Made by a program: the position numbers and the translations under genes | Shown: positions 34,956 to 47,718 of the stretch, one piece after another | Layout of the letters: each line of letters starts with the position of its first letter | Position numbering within the stretch: position 1 is the first letter of the stretch | Source of the DNA: Strongylocentrotus purpuratus | Lineage: Eukaryota; Echinodermata; Echinoidea; Camarodonta; Strongylocentrotidae | Reading direction: 5' to 3' | NCBI RefSeq assembly: GCF_000002235.5 | Contig: NW_022145611.1 | Location: 3,710,754-3,774,753 of the forward strand | Length of the DNA: 64,000 nucleotides | Notes under the pieces: generated by a model | Told to the model about the DNA's origin: nothing | The model's input: the letters and a program-made list of their open reading frames with translations, nothing else | Database searches by the model: none

Positions 34956-35469
34956 AGTAACAGGGCTAAGCAAAGTAAGCAAAGTATGGTGTTGAGCAAA
35001 ACCAATGTGAAAAGAGTATTAGTATAGAGAAATATTTGTTTAGAGTCTGCTTTCCTCCCTCCCCTCCCCTCCCCTCCCCTCCCCTCCCCTCCCCTCATTC
35101 ACTCCCTCACCATTGTATAGGCCCAAGGCTGAGTCCAAAGTAAATTTATCTCCTGAATTCAGTTAGTTTCATGTAAAAAGGAAATTGAAGAAGAGAAAAA
35201 AAAATAGTTAAAACTTTGATGATGGGAAAGATAGGAAAATTGAAATATTTGCAAGTGATAATTAAATATCCACAAATTAGCCATACTCTGATTTCATTAA
35301 TATCAATCAAGTTTCCCTCACAAATTGATATTTTTCAAACATTCACTGACCTCTTGTTAAAGATTTCCTGATAGTATATTGTCAGTTGGTCATGTACAGT
35401 CAATCAGCAGCACGTGATAATTTGTTACCATTTATTCATTTTTATTCATTAAAAAAAAATGGTGCGTGC
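34956..35469. other. RIN intronic sequence with (CCCCT)n microsatellite
   Basis: A (CCCCT)n array of about eight units lies at 35055-35096. The remainder is AT-rich intron without recognisable features. Confidence 0.6.
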
Positions 35470-35715
35470 ATACATGTATGTCATGAGCAATGCATGGGGG
35501 TTGTTCCGATCTTTGATTATGATTCTTAGAATCACTCATTTTGCTTGATTTTGGTCTCATTTGAAGTTTCTTTGCCAATGTATGAAAATCATGTCCAGGA
35601 GGCATTTCAAATGGATATTAAGGTTTGGATAAAATTGGCAAAGACAGATTCAATTATTTTGCAATTTAGTGGTTATTTTCACCATTGAAATACTCTTGCC
35701 TCTACAAAAATGATT
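35470..35715 (+). repeat. Dispersed repeat, copy 2 (pairs with 13299-13570)
   Basis: It shares GAATCACTCATTTTGC, TTGGTCTCATTT and TTTTCACCATTGAA-type blocks in the same order and orientation as the copy at 13299-13570. The copies are diverged and non-coding. Confidence 0.65.
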
Positions 35716-38250
35716 TTAAAAACGTTGCAATCACTATACGTATGCACTCTTCAAATTGGTTGAAATAGCAGTTTCATTGTGATTCCCATTCGTTCCAACA
35801 CAGAAATCGACTAAACTGTGAATTTTTCATAACAATTTTTAATAATATGTGTAAATATTTGTTGATAATATTTTTAATAACATGCTGACCACAATATACT
35901 TATAGATGGTTCCCCAAGGGAGAAGGCACTTCTAGAAGAAAGAACAGAGTATTTTTTAACACGACAAACAGGAGGGTTGTCCGTGAATACATGTACAGTG
36001 TACATGTCACAATCCAGTGGCCAAATTGCAAATTTGGGCTTCACATAGATTTAGTGCTGATCTCAAATTTTTCACACACTCATTTTTTTTTTATCATTAG
36101 TCCAATAATTTAAAAATGTTGCCATTCTGTTTCGCTCGCCAATTGCACTGAGCACTACATTATGCCTGAAGTCCAAGATCAGTGAGTTTTGTAAGTGTAC
36201 TAAAAACCAAAACATGTTTAGCTCTTGGTGTGAGGGGTCCCTTCTCAATGAACAGTAAAATGTTTTGTTGAGTAGACTACCTAACACACACATAGGTACA
36301 TGTACTCACATAGAATACGACTCATATGTAAGGAGCCCAAGTTGGACTTTGGATCTGTGTGAGCCCTTTATGCAGGGTTTAATTTTATCCTTTATTTTCC
36401 TCATACTCCTTTAAGCGTTTACGTGTAGATTGCCAGGTAAAGTGTTTTGAGGTTGCTTTCATACATTCTAGCTACATGTAGATACACACATTTTTTTCCA
36501 GGTGACTACAGGGTAGTTAAAAAATACCAGAAAATTTATTATTGCCATGATAAATTGAAGAGTATTTATTGAAGCAATTTAAACCAAACTTGGATGAAGG
36601 AAGCTGGATGAGCATACAAAGTTGAATTGATTATATTTGAGGTAAAAGTCACACGATCATAAAAGAGTTCAGTCAAACTAGCTTAAGTATATGATGATGA
36701 ACTGATTAGATTGATGGTGAGATTTGAAAGGTGGGCTAAGGTCATTGAAGTGTTTTATGGAAGATACAAATATCACAGAAAATATGTGTATTATTACTGT
36801 GACATTAAGACCATTGAAGCAATTTTAACAAAGCTTGGCTCAAGCATGCAAGCATGTGATATGGGAATGAACAGATTAGACTTTATCAGAGATCAAAGAT
36901 GCAAAATCACTCTAAATATTATTCAGTATTGTTGATAGATTAACAAAAAATGAATAAATTTGACCAAACTGGGATCAAGCATGTATGGGCATAAACAAAT
37001 TAAAAGAAAAAGTTTGGTTTTGTGAGATTATATGCTTAAATGTGATATTGTAGGATGGTTGAACATCCATGTAGGTGGATGCTATTGTATGCATTTATCT
37101 TGTTTGTTGTTAAAAAAAACCCAAAACGTTTTGGACAAAGGAAAGCACCATTGAGATGTGATAAAGGTTAGGCTACTATAGCTTATCCTCTTACTAAGTT
37201 CATCACCAGTTGAGTAATATATACCGGAAGCAAGTGGATGTGTACCTCAATTGGAGGGGGATGGATCTGGCCTTTTTATGTCATATCAACTTCCACTCTC
37301 TGGCATATCTTACTCATAACTGTACCTTACTGTGTCGGACTAAACAAGAGAGACAGAATAGTTCAAGGGAAATGCAGGCCCTAGTTTAGATGTGCTTCAC
37401 AACTATAAAATACAGGAGTGTTTCTGTGTCAGGTTAACTACATTGTGTATACATGCAAGCAGGGAATATGACTTTGATAGTTGAATTAGAGCTGGATTAG
37501 AGCTGGGAGTTGGCTTTCATTATAAAGACGAAGAAAACTTCTGATTTGTGTCTCACCTACATGTACTAAATAGTGAGGAGTCTGAAATGAACAATTTATC
37601 TGTGATTGCAACCCATGGATATGTTTTCATGATGTGAGCCTCTCGATCATCTGCACTGGAAACCTACAGTACTTTGATTAGCAATAGGAATGTGCTGTAT
37701 TTTGTCTTCTTCATTCAGTGCAAGCTTCACTTCAAGCTGATGAGCTTTTTTCACTTTGGAAAATTCTGTGCTGAATTTACAGTATTGAAAACAGTCTCAT
37801 AAAACCTGCAAGGTCTTTATAGGAATAAAGAAAAGCTTGTACGTGCAGCATCATGTTTGGGTTATCCAGCATTACTCCACAATATCAACAGCTTAGAGTT
37901 CTACTACGTACATGTACAATCTCTATACCTTTAATACATTATGCATTGTTTGTGGCACGTACATGGATCAGCTCTAAATAACACATCACATGAAGGTCAA
38001 TTGATACTCAAACATTTTCAATCTGATCTAGAGGGGATTGTGTTGACAAGACTCTCTTGACATTGTAATAGAACAGAGGAGAGTTTTACTTTTAGCAATA
38101 TTGACGTCTTTCCTGTTGGTAGCCTTTTGTGATAAGACAGAGGCAAGCATCCACATTATGTGAAAGCTAGGCTGCAGTTCACCAAGCTTGTGAAGCAGGG
38201 ATTGTTCTCAGATTCGTTGTGAAGAGAGTCCTGTATACCACCAGGCTACC
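35716..38250. other. RIN intron or promoter-proximal sequence
   Basis: A fragment similar to MITE family a (about 36010-36190) and a copy of the AAACCAAACTTGGATGAAG repeat family (about 36530-36980) are present. The last few hundred bases before 38251 are unique-looking and would contain the promoter if exon B is a first exon. No TATA box is convincing. Confidence 0.45.
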
Positions 38251-38346
38251 ATGTCTCTAACAAGCAAGATGAACCCGTCAGCAGGCTTGTCTAAGTGGCC
38301 TGATGATGACTCCTATGCCATGAAACGGATGCAATCTATCCAAGAT
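38251..38346 (+). CDS. RIN: RIN, alternative N-terminal exon B
   Basis: ATG in a good context (GGCTACCATGT) opens 32 codons, MSLTSKMNPSAGLSKWPDDD followed by a short MKRMQSIQD segment, ending at a GAT|GTATGT donor in phase 0. It can join the phase-0 acceptor at 42861 just as exon A does, so the two look like mutually exclusive N-termini, probably from separate promoters. A weak acceptor (TTCTCAG, 38205-38211) would keep the frame open upstream, so an internal-exon role cannot be excluded. I do not recognise the sequence; the call rests on phase, codon appearance and splice signals. Confidence 0.5.
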
Positions 38347-39675
38347 GTATGTATCATGCAATCTGCACATTTTTTCTGCAGATCAATGAATGAATGATGT
38401 ATCTTACCCATCCTCTCATATTTACATTTTACATACTGTAGTGGATAGCGGGTACATGTACTGTATGCTGTTATCAGTCTCTACATAATAATAATAATAA
38501 CAAATAAGAAAGTAATCAACTTTAAAGTTTTAATAGATCAAACCAAAACTGTCATACCTTTTGAGCATGGATTTGCTTTCTACTGAAATTTACATAAACT
38601 TTCACTGGTAATTAATGAAGTATAAGATTTACAGTCAACTTCGCATAATTAGATCTTGAAGGGACTAACTTACATGTACATGTACAGTATGCCCTGTTGA
38701 CGTACAATGTATACAATTTTTGACTTATGCTTAAGACATAGAAAAATCACGCGTCGCACTGTGGCCGGTGTCTCAGGCTATTCGTTTCCCGGAAAAATAT
38801 TGACTGAAATCGTCCATTTGCCGATACATTCCAGATCCTATCTGACCTTGGCTCAGAATTTCTGCTAATAAAATGACATAGATTTTTGTTATTGATGTCA
38901 GCTAGAGAAACATACATGTTTAAAATAAACATTACCAATGTTTTTTAGTTTTATAACTAACTTTATGACAGACCCTTTTTTTTCCATTTTAAAATTGGAC
39001 TTCTGATTTAGGTGTCGTAGCCACGTACACCTACACCTTAGATTCAGGGTTGGCGTTTTCCCTGGAAATACCTGGGAAACACTCATAAATGTACCATTGA
39101 AATTGTACAAAGTGAAATAGCAATCTGACTAAATTCCATCAATTATACTTTAAAAGGTTTTTTAATTTTATTTTCAATAACTTCATGGGTTTCATTTGGT
39201 TATACTATTAATATATAATCTCTTTGAAATGATGTCAAATGATACTGATGTGACATCCCTTGGTAAACAAGGCATGTTGTTATTATTATGATTCTTTTAT
39301 ATTGTTATTGTTATAATTATCATAATTAACTTTTTTCCAGATTGTAGCGAAAAGTAGCTAGTTAACCCCCCCTCCCCCCCATTGTAAGTGTTTCAAGGGT
39401 AAAGGGTTACCATGTTTGTGGGGAAGGTTGACAAACGTCAGTTTTATTAAAGAATTCCCCCATACCAGATAATATTTTCTGTGTACAGTACATCTATCAG
39501 AGCCTTTTTTTTCAGAGAGATGTTTGTTGATTCATTTATTCTAGATCTACTGTGTGTACTAATAGAAAGGAGGAGCTTCAGGATTGAGCCATTGCCCCCC
39601 TCCCCCTCCCCCTCCCCCTCCCCCCCAGCCAGGGGCTCTGTCCCTTAACCCTGCCAGGGGGCCTAGGAGCCACCC
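38347..39675. other. RIN intron
   Basis: AT-rich intron with (ATA)n near 38487, ACATGTACATGT near 38672 and a (CCCCTC)n tract at about 39595-39626. No exon is recognised. Confidence 0.5.
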
Positions 39676-40443
39676 TTAAAGGGCAAGTCCACTCGAAAAA
39701 TAACTTACTTTCAATAAAAGCAGGAAAATCAGACAAACCAATCAAAAAAAGTTTGAGCAAAATCGGATAACTAATAAGGAAGCTATGAATTTTTGAAAAA
39801 GTATGTAAAACTATGGAACAATGAGAATCACAACACAATTTGCCAAGATGGTTATCAGTTTGTGACGTCATGTCCTCACAACTTATCAATTGCTTTATAT
39901 AGTTTAATCCCATTAATTTCCCTTTTCCCGATTTCCCCATGCCTTTGCCCAGGTTATATCATTTGTATCATATTGCGTGCATGACATTTCACAAAAACTT
40001 TTATGAATTTTGAAGAATTGATACTAATTTCTGAATATTGTATTTCATAATTATTGATTTTTATATAAATAGTTTATCAAAATTCAATTCTTCATGATTT
40101 AACTGGACATAAATTACTCTTTATTTGTGCATCCACACATAAAAAATATTACTAACAATGTGACTTGGATGCTGGTGTGAAGAAAGAGGATTCTTAGGGT
40201 GAAAATAGGAAATTTACATTATCAATATAAAGAAAATAATAAGTGCATAGTGAGGACCATACGTCACAGACTCATGAGTGAGTTGCCAATTTGTGTAGTG
40301 ATTTTCAAAGTTGTTTATGTCATTAAAAATTCATAACTTTCTTATTAGTTATCCGATTTTGTTCAAACCTTTTTTGATTGGTTTGTCTGATTTTTCTGGT
40401 TCTATTGAAAGTAATTTATTTTTTGAGTGGACTTGAGCTTTAA
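39676..40443. mobile_element. TTAA-flanked MITE family a, full-length copy
   Basis: This 768-bp element is bounded by TTAA on both sides and has terminal inverted repeats of about 120 bp. The left end is TTAAAGGGCAAGTCCACTCG and the right end, inverted, is TTAAAGCTCAAGTCCACTCA. The arms continue with AAAATCAGACAAACCAATCA and AAAATCGGATAACTAATAAG. It is non-coding. Fragments occur at 286-733, around 27520-27610, 29150-29300, 31085-31215 and 36010-36190. Confidence 0.88.
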
Positions 40444-40929
40444 CCCCCCAGTTAGTGATGTCTGTATTTTTTTAGCCTACTGGTATGTGACTGTCATGCC
40501 TGCTGTTTATGTGTCCATGCATAGCATAGTATAGTATAGCTAGTCACCACTCTCAAAACTCTCTGTATCAGACACATTGTTTTTGTCAGGCAGCTTTATT
40601 TTTACATAAAGGTTCTCATGTTGGCAACTGCGAGCACTTTGTTGGGAATATGATTTGCAGAAGTTTAATTTGCTGCAAAAGCAGACCAGAAGAGTAAATT
40701 TAGCCTAGGGGGTGTTGTAGAGATGCATTTTGAATTGGCTGGTAAATATCCAATGGATTCCGGCGGAACCAAATTACCACGGTGTACATCCATTTGCAAT
40801 TTTTTTTCAAGAAAAGTAAAAAGAGAAGAAGAGTTTAAAACAACAGAGGAAGCTAGTACATGTACAGAGGGATCCAACAAGGCATTCCTTTAGGCAGACC
40901 ATTATTCACAAGTATAGGAGATATGTACA
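40444..40929. other. RIN intron
   Basis: Non-coding sequence with no recognised feature apart from a short TAGTATAGTATAGC repeat near 40525. Confidence 0.45.
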
Positions 40930-41290
40930 TAAATATGATCATAGTCACATTTGTATGTGACTTAAGCACTAAAGAGCGCTTAACACTCCCTTTCTAAGAA
41001 CTTTACATTGTAATTATTATTATCCCTTTCATTGTACTCGATTGCTAATCCGCACATGATGGTGCACATGCTCCGCTCCCTGGTGAGTATTCCGGCCAGG
41101 CATCATTAACCAGCGCTCTTATGCCAGTCCACCCACATTAACATTCCCTACCAGGTACTCATTTAACACGAGGGTGGAGAGTTTCAAATGTAGATAAACG
41201 TCTCGCCAAAGAACATGAGTGCTGCGGCGGTATATGTGATCCACAGTCAAGTGATGTATCTAGGTAGCTCCTTCCAATAATAAGGAAAAG
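40930..41290 (-). mobile_element. Degenerate SINE body related to 47719-47997
   Basis: The blocks CAGGTACTCATTTAACACGA, GGGTGGAGAG, CAAATGTAGATAAACGTCT and GCCAAAGAACATGAGTGCTG occur in the same order as in the SINE at 47840-47930. The tRNA-like head is too decayed to define. Confidence 0.55.
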
Positions 41291-41449
41291 CATTGATAGC
41301 GGTGTGTCCATGCCCAGAAATAAAAGGACATACAGTTTCAGCATGGCAAGAGTATTCTCATTTCTCTGTGATAAATGCTCGATAGAGTCACATTTTACTT
41401 TGACAGTTTGTGGGAAGGGTTTGAGGCTTCAAAACTTCCACACCTTAAT

Positions 41450-42700
41450 ATGTACAGTATAGTATTAATAACTGCTTTGAGAGAAACAACTATTTCTCGA
41501 ATATTAAAGCAGTCATTAATACTTTTATATGCCGAAAACAAAAGAGTCAACTATATAATGACACCACCTTGGCCTTTCTCTAGTTTATCTGCACGGTTGT
41601 TTTTTATGAGTGTATCTCTGAGAGTAGACTAGATCTAGATTCTAGTCTAACCAAGATATTTTTACAATTTTGGGGGTGGGCCGGCCCTGTGGGAAATATG
41701 GAGAAAAGCCTGCGCTTTCATATGACACCTCACTTATTGAGTATCACCTTCAGGATCACAACAGATAAAGGTTTGAATCTCAAATTGAAAAAAAAAACTT
41801 GACTTTTTTTGCATGGTCGCGCAATGCACGTAGACTGCATAGAGACTGCATTGCGTGCAATCTCTATGGGAAGAATTTCAGCACACAAAATCGGGTGCGC
41901 CTTTCTCTAGTTTATCTGCACAGTTGTTTTTTATGAGTGTATCTTTGAGAGTAGACTAGATCTAGATTCTAGTCTAACCAAGATATTTTTACAATTTTGG
42001 GGGTGGGCCGGCCCTGTGGGAAATATGGAGTAAAACCTGCGCTTTCATATGACACCTCACTTATTGAGTTTCACCTTCAGGATCACAACAGATAAAGGTT
42101 TGAATCTCGTATTGAAAAAAAAACTTGACTTTTTTTGCATGGTCGCGCAATGCACGTAGACTGCATAGAGACTGCATTGCGCGCAATCTCTATGGGAAGA
42201 ATTTCAGCACACAACATCGGATGCGCGATCAGACACCCTGACTACTAGACCCTAGATCTATTTTCGTCTACGTCTATGCTGGTACTCCATTTTCAGCAAC
42301 TAAACGAACATGTTTATGGATAATTTCACGTACCCTTTTTGTTGTTCTTGCTGTCAGCAAGTCTTGCATTTGATAAGTTGAAATCTTGGGAGAGTTTCTT
42401 TAGGCATTTTTGTCTTGTTTGGAATTGTCTTGTCTTGTATGAAAATACCGACCAATTCTTCGCACACGTACGGTATCGCAATCGCTTGAACCATTTTTTA
42501 ACATGTAAACCTATGGGTATTTTACCGAGACTGAACTATTTTCCCAGTAACCATGGTTACTGGGATTTTAGAACTATTTTTTGGAACTATTACATGGGTT
42601 TGGAATTTTACCGGGAATTTTACAGGAATAGTTAAAGTTTATGAATGCAATTTCGACCAATCAGATGGCTGGATTTCTTAAGTGAGGTATATAATACATA
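41450..42700 (-). mobile_element. Composite repeat element, copy 2
   Basis: Reverse-orientation relative of 11173-11972. The segment 42340-42700 matches 11173-11515, and the hairpin AGTATTAATAACTGCTTT...AAAGCAGTCATTAATACT (41461-41524) matches the outer arms of 11791-11972. Between them lies a 327-bp tandem duplication in place of the tRNA-like interior of copy 1. Confidence 0.65.
41572..42226. repeat. 327-bp direct tandem duplication
   Basis: Copies at 41572-41898 and 41899-42226 begin GCCTTTCTCTAGTTTATCTG and differ at only a handful of positions (for example GCACGG/GCACAG, ATCTCTGAG/ATCTTTGAG). Each contains an internal repeat around GCAATGCACGTAGACTGCAT. It is a recent unequal duplication. 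Confidence 0.9.
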
Positions 42701-42860
42701 CTATTCTGCCAGTTCTTATAAATTCATTCAATATCACAAGAAATGCTTTTATTAATTCATCTTTATTTTGTAACAATTGGTCACTCTTGCAGAGACATCA
42801 TAGATTATGCATTGCAGAGTTCACTCACACACTTGTTTATGTTCTTTATTCTACCTGTAG

Positions 42861-42988
42861 ATGCTTTCTAGTATCTCTACTGAATTGGATATAATGCTGA
42901 ACGATCTAAAGAAGAAGGAGTCTTTTATCCCAACGTCTCCCAGGTCACCACTTAGTACTTCTCATGTGTCTTTTGAAGCCAAAGACAG
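42861..42988 (+). CDS. RIN: RIN exon (shared N-terminal region)
   Basis: Acceptor CTACCTGTAG is followed by MLSSISTELDIMLNDLKKKE and a Ser/Thr/Pro-rich stretch ending VSFEAKD. The donor is GACAG|GTAATT in phase 2. The STELDIMLNDLKKK part resembles the amphipathic segment after KRGSFF at the RIN2 N-terminus. Both N-terminal exons (33473-33547 and 38251-38346) fit its phase-0 start. No domain is assigned. Confidence 0.7.
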
Positions 42989-43841
42989 GTAATTAGTTCC
43001 CAGACTGTTCTTCCAGCACAGACCATGCACTTATTAGTTTTGTCTAAAAATTGTACTCCACCCACCAAAGGTGGTGACGGGTAGGTTTTGTAGAAAGTAG
43101 GTCAGAGGTCATACAGGTCTATTTCCATGAAATATCAGGATTTTAACTCTTTTATTGGGATTTCTCAAGAACTACTTCATCTATTAAGTGGAAGCTTAGC
43201 TGAGATTAGAAGTAGGTCATACGTCAGGGGTCATATAGGTCTTTTTACATTAAATAGCAGGGTTTTAGCCCCGTTGTAGCAATGTCTCAAGAATGATTTA
43301 AGCCAAGAACTTCAAACTTGGTTGTAGTATACCTCACCTTGGTAGTGTGAGAAACTAGATTTCAGGTTAAGAAGGTTAAAGGGCGAAGCTCATGGAGTCC
43401 ATGTATTATATGAAATTAAAGGTTTTTAAATCTTATCACCAAATCAGTAGCTATTTTAAGCCATTTTTGCTGTGAACTCAAAGCCTTCAACCACTGTAGG
43501 GAGACCAGCAATCAGATTTGGGAATTGTTAGGTCAAAGGTCGAAAGTAATGAAGATCTATTGAAGTATAGACGTTTTGTTCTCATCATTATATTCCAAGT
43601 ATAATTCAGCCATGATCTTAACAGATTTTGGCAAAGTCATTTAATTGAGATGAAGTCGCATTTATCTTATTAAATATATTTTCATGATGTTCTATACATG
43701 TGAGGGACAAATCGAATGCCAACATCGATACAAACTTGCAGGTGAGGTGAATGTTATCAACTTTTCATTTATTAAGTTATAGCATTATGAAGACCTTTAT
43801 TCTATTTGACCATGAACAACTTTTTTTTTGTTCTTTTGTAG
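42989..43841 (+). other. RIN intron
   Basis: The intron is largely composed of the AGGTCAGAGGTCATACAGGTC repeat family, at least three tandem-like diverged units between 43050 and 43560. It ends TTCTTTTGTAG. Confidence 0.65.
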
Positions 43842-43890
43842 GAGCTTACTCAGAAGCAGCAAGGCATTCTCATTCTCAGACACAGATGAG
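43842..43890 (+). CDS. RIN: RIN small exon
   Basis: This 49-nt exon completes the split Arg codon and encodes SLLRSSKAFSFSDTDE. The acceptor is TTCTTTTGTAG and the donor GATGAG|GTGAGC in phase 0. Correct phase on both sides (2 to 0) supports it. The peptide is serine-rich with no recognised domain. Confidence 0.65.
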
Positions 43891-44376
43891 GTGAGCTTTC
43901 TTTGGATCTTTTCTTAGTGACCCTGTTATCAAAAACACATAGAAACACTAAGTATTGTATATGAAAGGTATCCACTCCAGAGGTATGGCCCCAAGTTGAT
44001 CCAACCATGTCATTTCTAACTAATATAACTAGTTTGAGGTGTCACAAGTTGAATTGACTTCACTCTTTCACACATTTTGTACAAACCAGAAAGTTTTAAT
44101 ACAGATTTGGCGACTCGCTAAACTTCACTTGCACACATATTGTAGTAATACGTCAAGATGCTTTATGTCTCTGTCACCAAAGGTAGTGCTGGAAGCATTA
44201 CCTTTTTGGATTGTCCATCCATCTATATGTCCTGCTTTAGTTACCGTGATATCTTCATAACCAGGAAACAGAGTATGTATGAGCATGCAAGATGAACTGA
44301 TTAGATTTTGAGTGGAAAAGGTCAAATGTCACAGTGTCATAAAAGTGTTGAAAATTACCAGAAAATACTTTGTTAC

Positions 44377-44626
44377 TACTAATAATAATAATAACGTTTT
44401 ATTTACCCAGGGTAGCCACTTCAGTTGTGAAACTGCTCTCCCAGCGGGCCCTGCATAACATAACATGTTACTATTACCCTTCTCCAATCTAATATGCTGA
44501 GCGCCTAGCTAGAAGGCAGAAGGTCCCATTGTTATAAGTCTTTGGTATGACTCGGCCGGGGATCGAACCCACGACCTCCCGTTCATGAGGCGGACGCTCT
44601 AACCATTGAGCCACCATGCCCGGTTA
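44377..44626 (-). mobile_element. tRNA-derived SINE with (TTA)n tail
   Basis: On the minus strand the head at 44625-44545 shows an A-box GTGGCTCAATGGTTAGAGCG and a B-box GGGTTCGATCCCC, so it is clearly tRNA-derived. A body of about 150 bp follows and ends in a TTATTATTATT tail at about 44394-44379. An intact tRNA cloverleaf is not evident. It is non-autonomous. Confidence 0.85.
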
Positions 44627-45741
44627 TCATGATTTATACTTGAAAAGTATTGAACCAATTCAAACCAAACTTGGTTGAAGTATGTGTGAGCATGCCAGGA
44701 TTAAATGATTATATTTTAGGTGGAGAGGTCAAAAATCAAAGGTGCATTTTGATTGTTGGATGAGGTCTAGTCCTTTGATATTTCCCAGTCCCCCCCCCCC
44801 CCCAAGAAAAAAACAACTCATATATAAGCTGGATGATTGACACAATACTGTAGTACAACAAATTATCTCCTTGTATTTGATTGGAATGTATCTTTAGGTA
44901 AGTATAGAACAATTTGTGATTTAACATTTTTACCTCTTAAGCCTTTACCTCTGTCCTTTTTTTTTATTTTTTTAAATTTTTTTTACCTCAGACCTTTTTA
45001 CCTCTGACATGTTTGGGTCATTCCATCAGGTTGGGTCATAAATTGTGACATGAAGGTGCAAAATTCAGAGTTGGTAAATAGTTTTGTTATTGTTATATCC
45101 TGTTTCTAACACCAATTCTACAATAGATTCCATTACAATTGTGTGTATTCCTTTGCACACTTTAATTAAAATGAAGAAAAAAAACGGACACAGCAAAATA
45201 CCAATGTTACATGGACATCTTTTTTTACTTGCTCATTTATTTTCTGATCAGAAACTTTTTCAAAGTCTGTACTCCACTTTTTGTGTGTGGAAAACATTAA
45301 GATGATGGGAGCAATAGTTCAGAATACTTAAAACTTGAACTCAGCAACATTATGTCAATTTATAAACATGAAACAAATGAGCAACTAGCAATTTTCAGAT
45401 CATGGTTTTTTCTAAAGGGAAATTTTTTTCTTGCATAGAACATCTTGGCTGCATTCTAAGAAATTTTACCAATTAATTGATGCATGAAACATGTTTAATG
45501 AGATGATGACACAGATGAAAGGAAACCTGCAAGATTTATGGTCCATATTCACCTCAACACCTTAAGTTACCAATGTTACATGTCTGAGTAACATTGGTAT
45601 GTTATCAGAGTAACTATCATCTTATACTCATTGAAACATGACAGACTACATCAAATGTCATCTGAAATATATTTCATCTATTCATCAGTAAAAAAAAAAA
45701 AATAAAAAAAAATATTCATACAAGAGGAATAATGATAGATA

Positions 45742-46232
45742 TTAAAGGGATAGTTGAGTTCTGTTGTAGAGGGCGCTACACAAAATAATTGTTTTGTGAG
45801 ATAATGACAAACTGAGTGTCAAATTGAAAGAACATAATATTTACATGTAAATGACAAAATCATCTTTGTTTGATCAAATTCGGTTCAGAGATGGCTGAAA
45901 TATAACGCCTTTTCCGTCGTATTTCAGCCAATGCCAATGTTGACTTTTTTGGTGGCATTTTTGTGTTGCCTATATTACCCACAATTAACCGGCCCATGTA
46001 TTGTTATTTTTAATTAAAAAATTAAATAATGGTCACCATGTTTTTTTGAAAGTGGAGCTGAATTGTATGATTGTATTGGCTAAATTTCACACATTTTGGG
46101 GTCTAAAATTACCTTCATAGCAATTTTAGGTTCTAAAAGGGCACTATAAATGTCATAGATAAGAATAAGAGTAATAACCATGCACTCTGAAGGTATTTGG
46201 GGTCTGAAAACAGAACTCAACTATCCCTTTAA
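45742..46232. mobile_element. TTAA-flanked MITE family c
   Basis: The 491-bp element is bounded by TTAA with ends TTAAAGGGATAGTTGAGTTC and GAACTCAACTATCCCTTTAA, perfect inverted copies over at least 20 bp. It is non-coding. The GTTGAGTTCTG portion resembles family b ends (CTTGAGTTCTGG), so the two families may share a transposase. Confidence 0.88.
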
Positions 46233-46914
46233 TGACTAACTTTATATCTTCTTCAAAATAGTGACTAGATTGGAAAGATCTTTGTTTTCCAGGAAGGTTT
46301 TGATAACTTGTCATTTTACCTGCTCTCTCTCTCTCTCTGCCAGAGCTGAATCCTCAGGGGAGGTAGAGGAGCCATGAATGAAATGGATGCAGCAATCTAA
46401 TAAATGTGCATTAAAATTAATAAATAAAAAGAAATGAGGAAAGAATATTAAATGAGATAAAAATAAAACAAAACTGTAAATTGCTTCTGTGACTTTTCAT
46501 TTCAAAATGTGTGTTCCGTTTAATTATCATAAGTACTTCTATCTAGATCTGTTGTAAAATCACATCGTAAGAAGGATGGAACAAAACTACACAGAGGATT
46601 GCAAGATGGATAGGGAGGTATCATCCTCACTGTTGGCTTGTTGCATGCCCAAAGAGAAGTAGATTTCGGAGCAAAATATTGGGTTTTCATTTTGTTGAAT
46701 TTTATTAATTTCTTTTTTAAAATGATTTTTGTTATTTAACATTCTTTTTGTTGTTCTTCTTATTTTTTGGAGGGGGAGGTATTATGTAGGTGTTGAAACC
46801 CCTTATCCCTCTCTTAACCCTTTGGAGGAGGGGGAGTGGGAGCCACATGCCAAACATCAATAATTATTTTATACAAAAAATAAAAGGCTCATTACATTAT
46901 GTATCCAAATCTAA

Positions 46915-46940
46915 TTGAATCGGGGAGGGGGGGGGGGGGG
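46915..46940. repeat. Poly(G) run
   Basis: CGGGGAGGGG followed by a run of G at about 46921-46940. The ORF starting here is compositional. Confidence 0.6.
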
Positions 46941-47718
46941 CGTATGCCCTCCCCCTTTAGCTCTCTCCATCCTTCTCTATCTCAACCCCAACCCCCTTTT
47001 TTGCCCCAAAGTTGGCCTTAGATTGAACTTCCTAACTGGAAGGAAACAATATTCAATAACTTGTGTTTTTCCTTATAGGCTTATAGCCATCATTGTTCAA
47101 TGGCAATTAATGACATATAAATAGTATTAAATAATTGAACAGTTGTAAGAAAAATTCTGAGGTATAGGCACATCATTTATATCTTTATTTACGGGATTCT
47201 TATAAAAAAATTCAATTTCTGTCAAAGAAACTAGCTTCATGAGGGAAAAAGTCTGGCATTGATTTTTCATGTTTTGTTATAACAAATATATTGTTATGAG
47301 GGACAACAGTAACATTTTCACTCACATTTAGTGGTTATAAGTTATAAATAACACAATTTTAAACGGAATTACCTTAAAAAAAAAATGAAATTTCATTGTC
47401 CATGATAAAAATTTGAGACAGAAAAAAGACTAAATAAACATAATACCTACCAATTTGGGCGCTGACTGGCCAAAATGGCCTCCCAACGCTTATACATGGA
47501 AATTGTCACGTTTGTGATTGCAGTGTAGGGGTAGGTCGTCGCACTCCGGCAAAAAAAATGTCCGCGCATTCGAGCAGGTCACTAGCAGGTCATTTAAACA
47601 CAAAAACTGAAGCTAGGGGGCTGGTTTGGATCTCAAACACCATAATTTCATACCTACGTTAATAAATTACGATGGACATCGCGCCCGATTTTTGTGGTAA
47701 TTTAATTATTTTCTTCTT

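Noticed and set aside
44545..44626. A functional tRNA gene (minus strand)
   Set aside because: A- and B-boxes are clear, but a SINE body and (TTA)n tail follow and the anticodon stem pairs poorly, so it is a SINE head.
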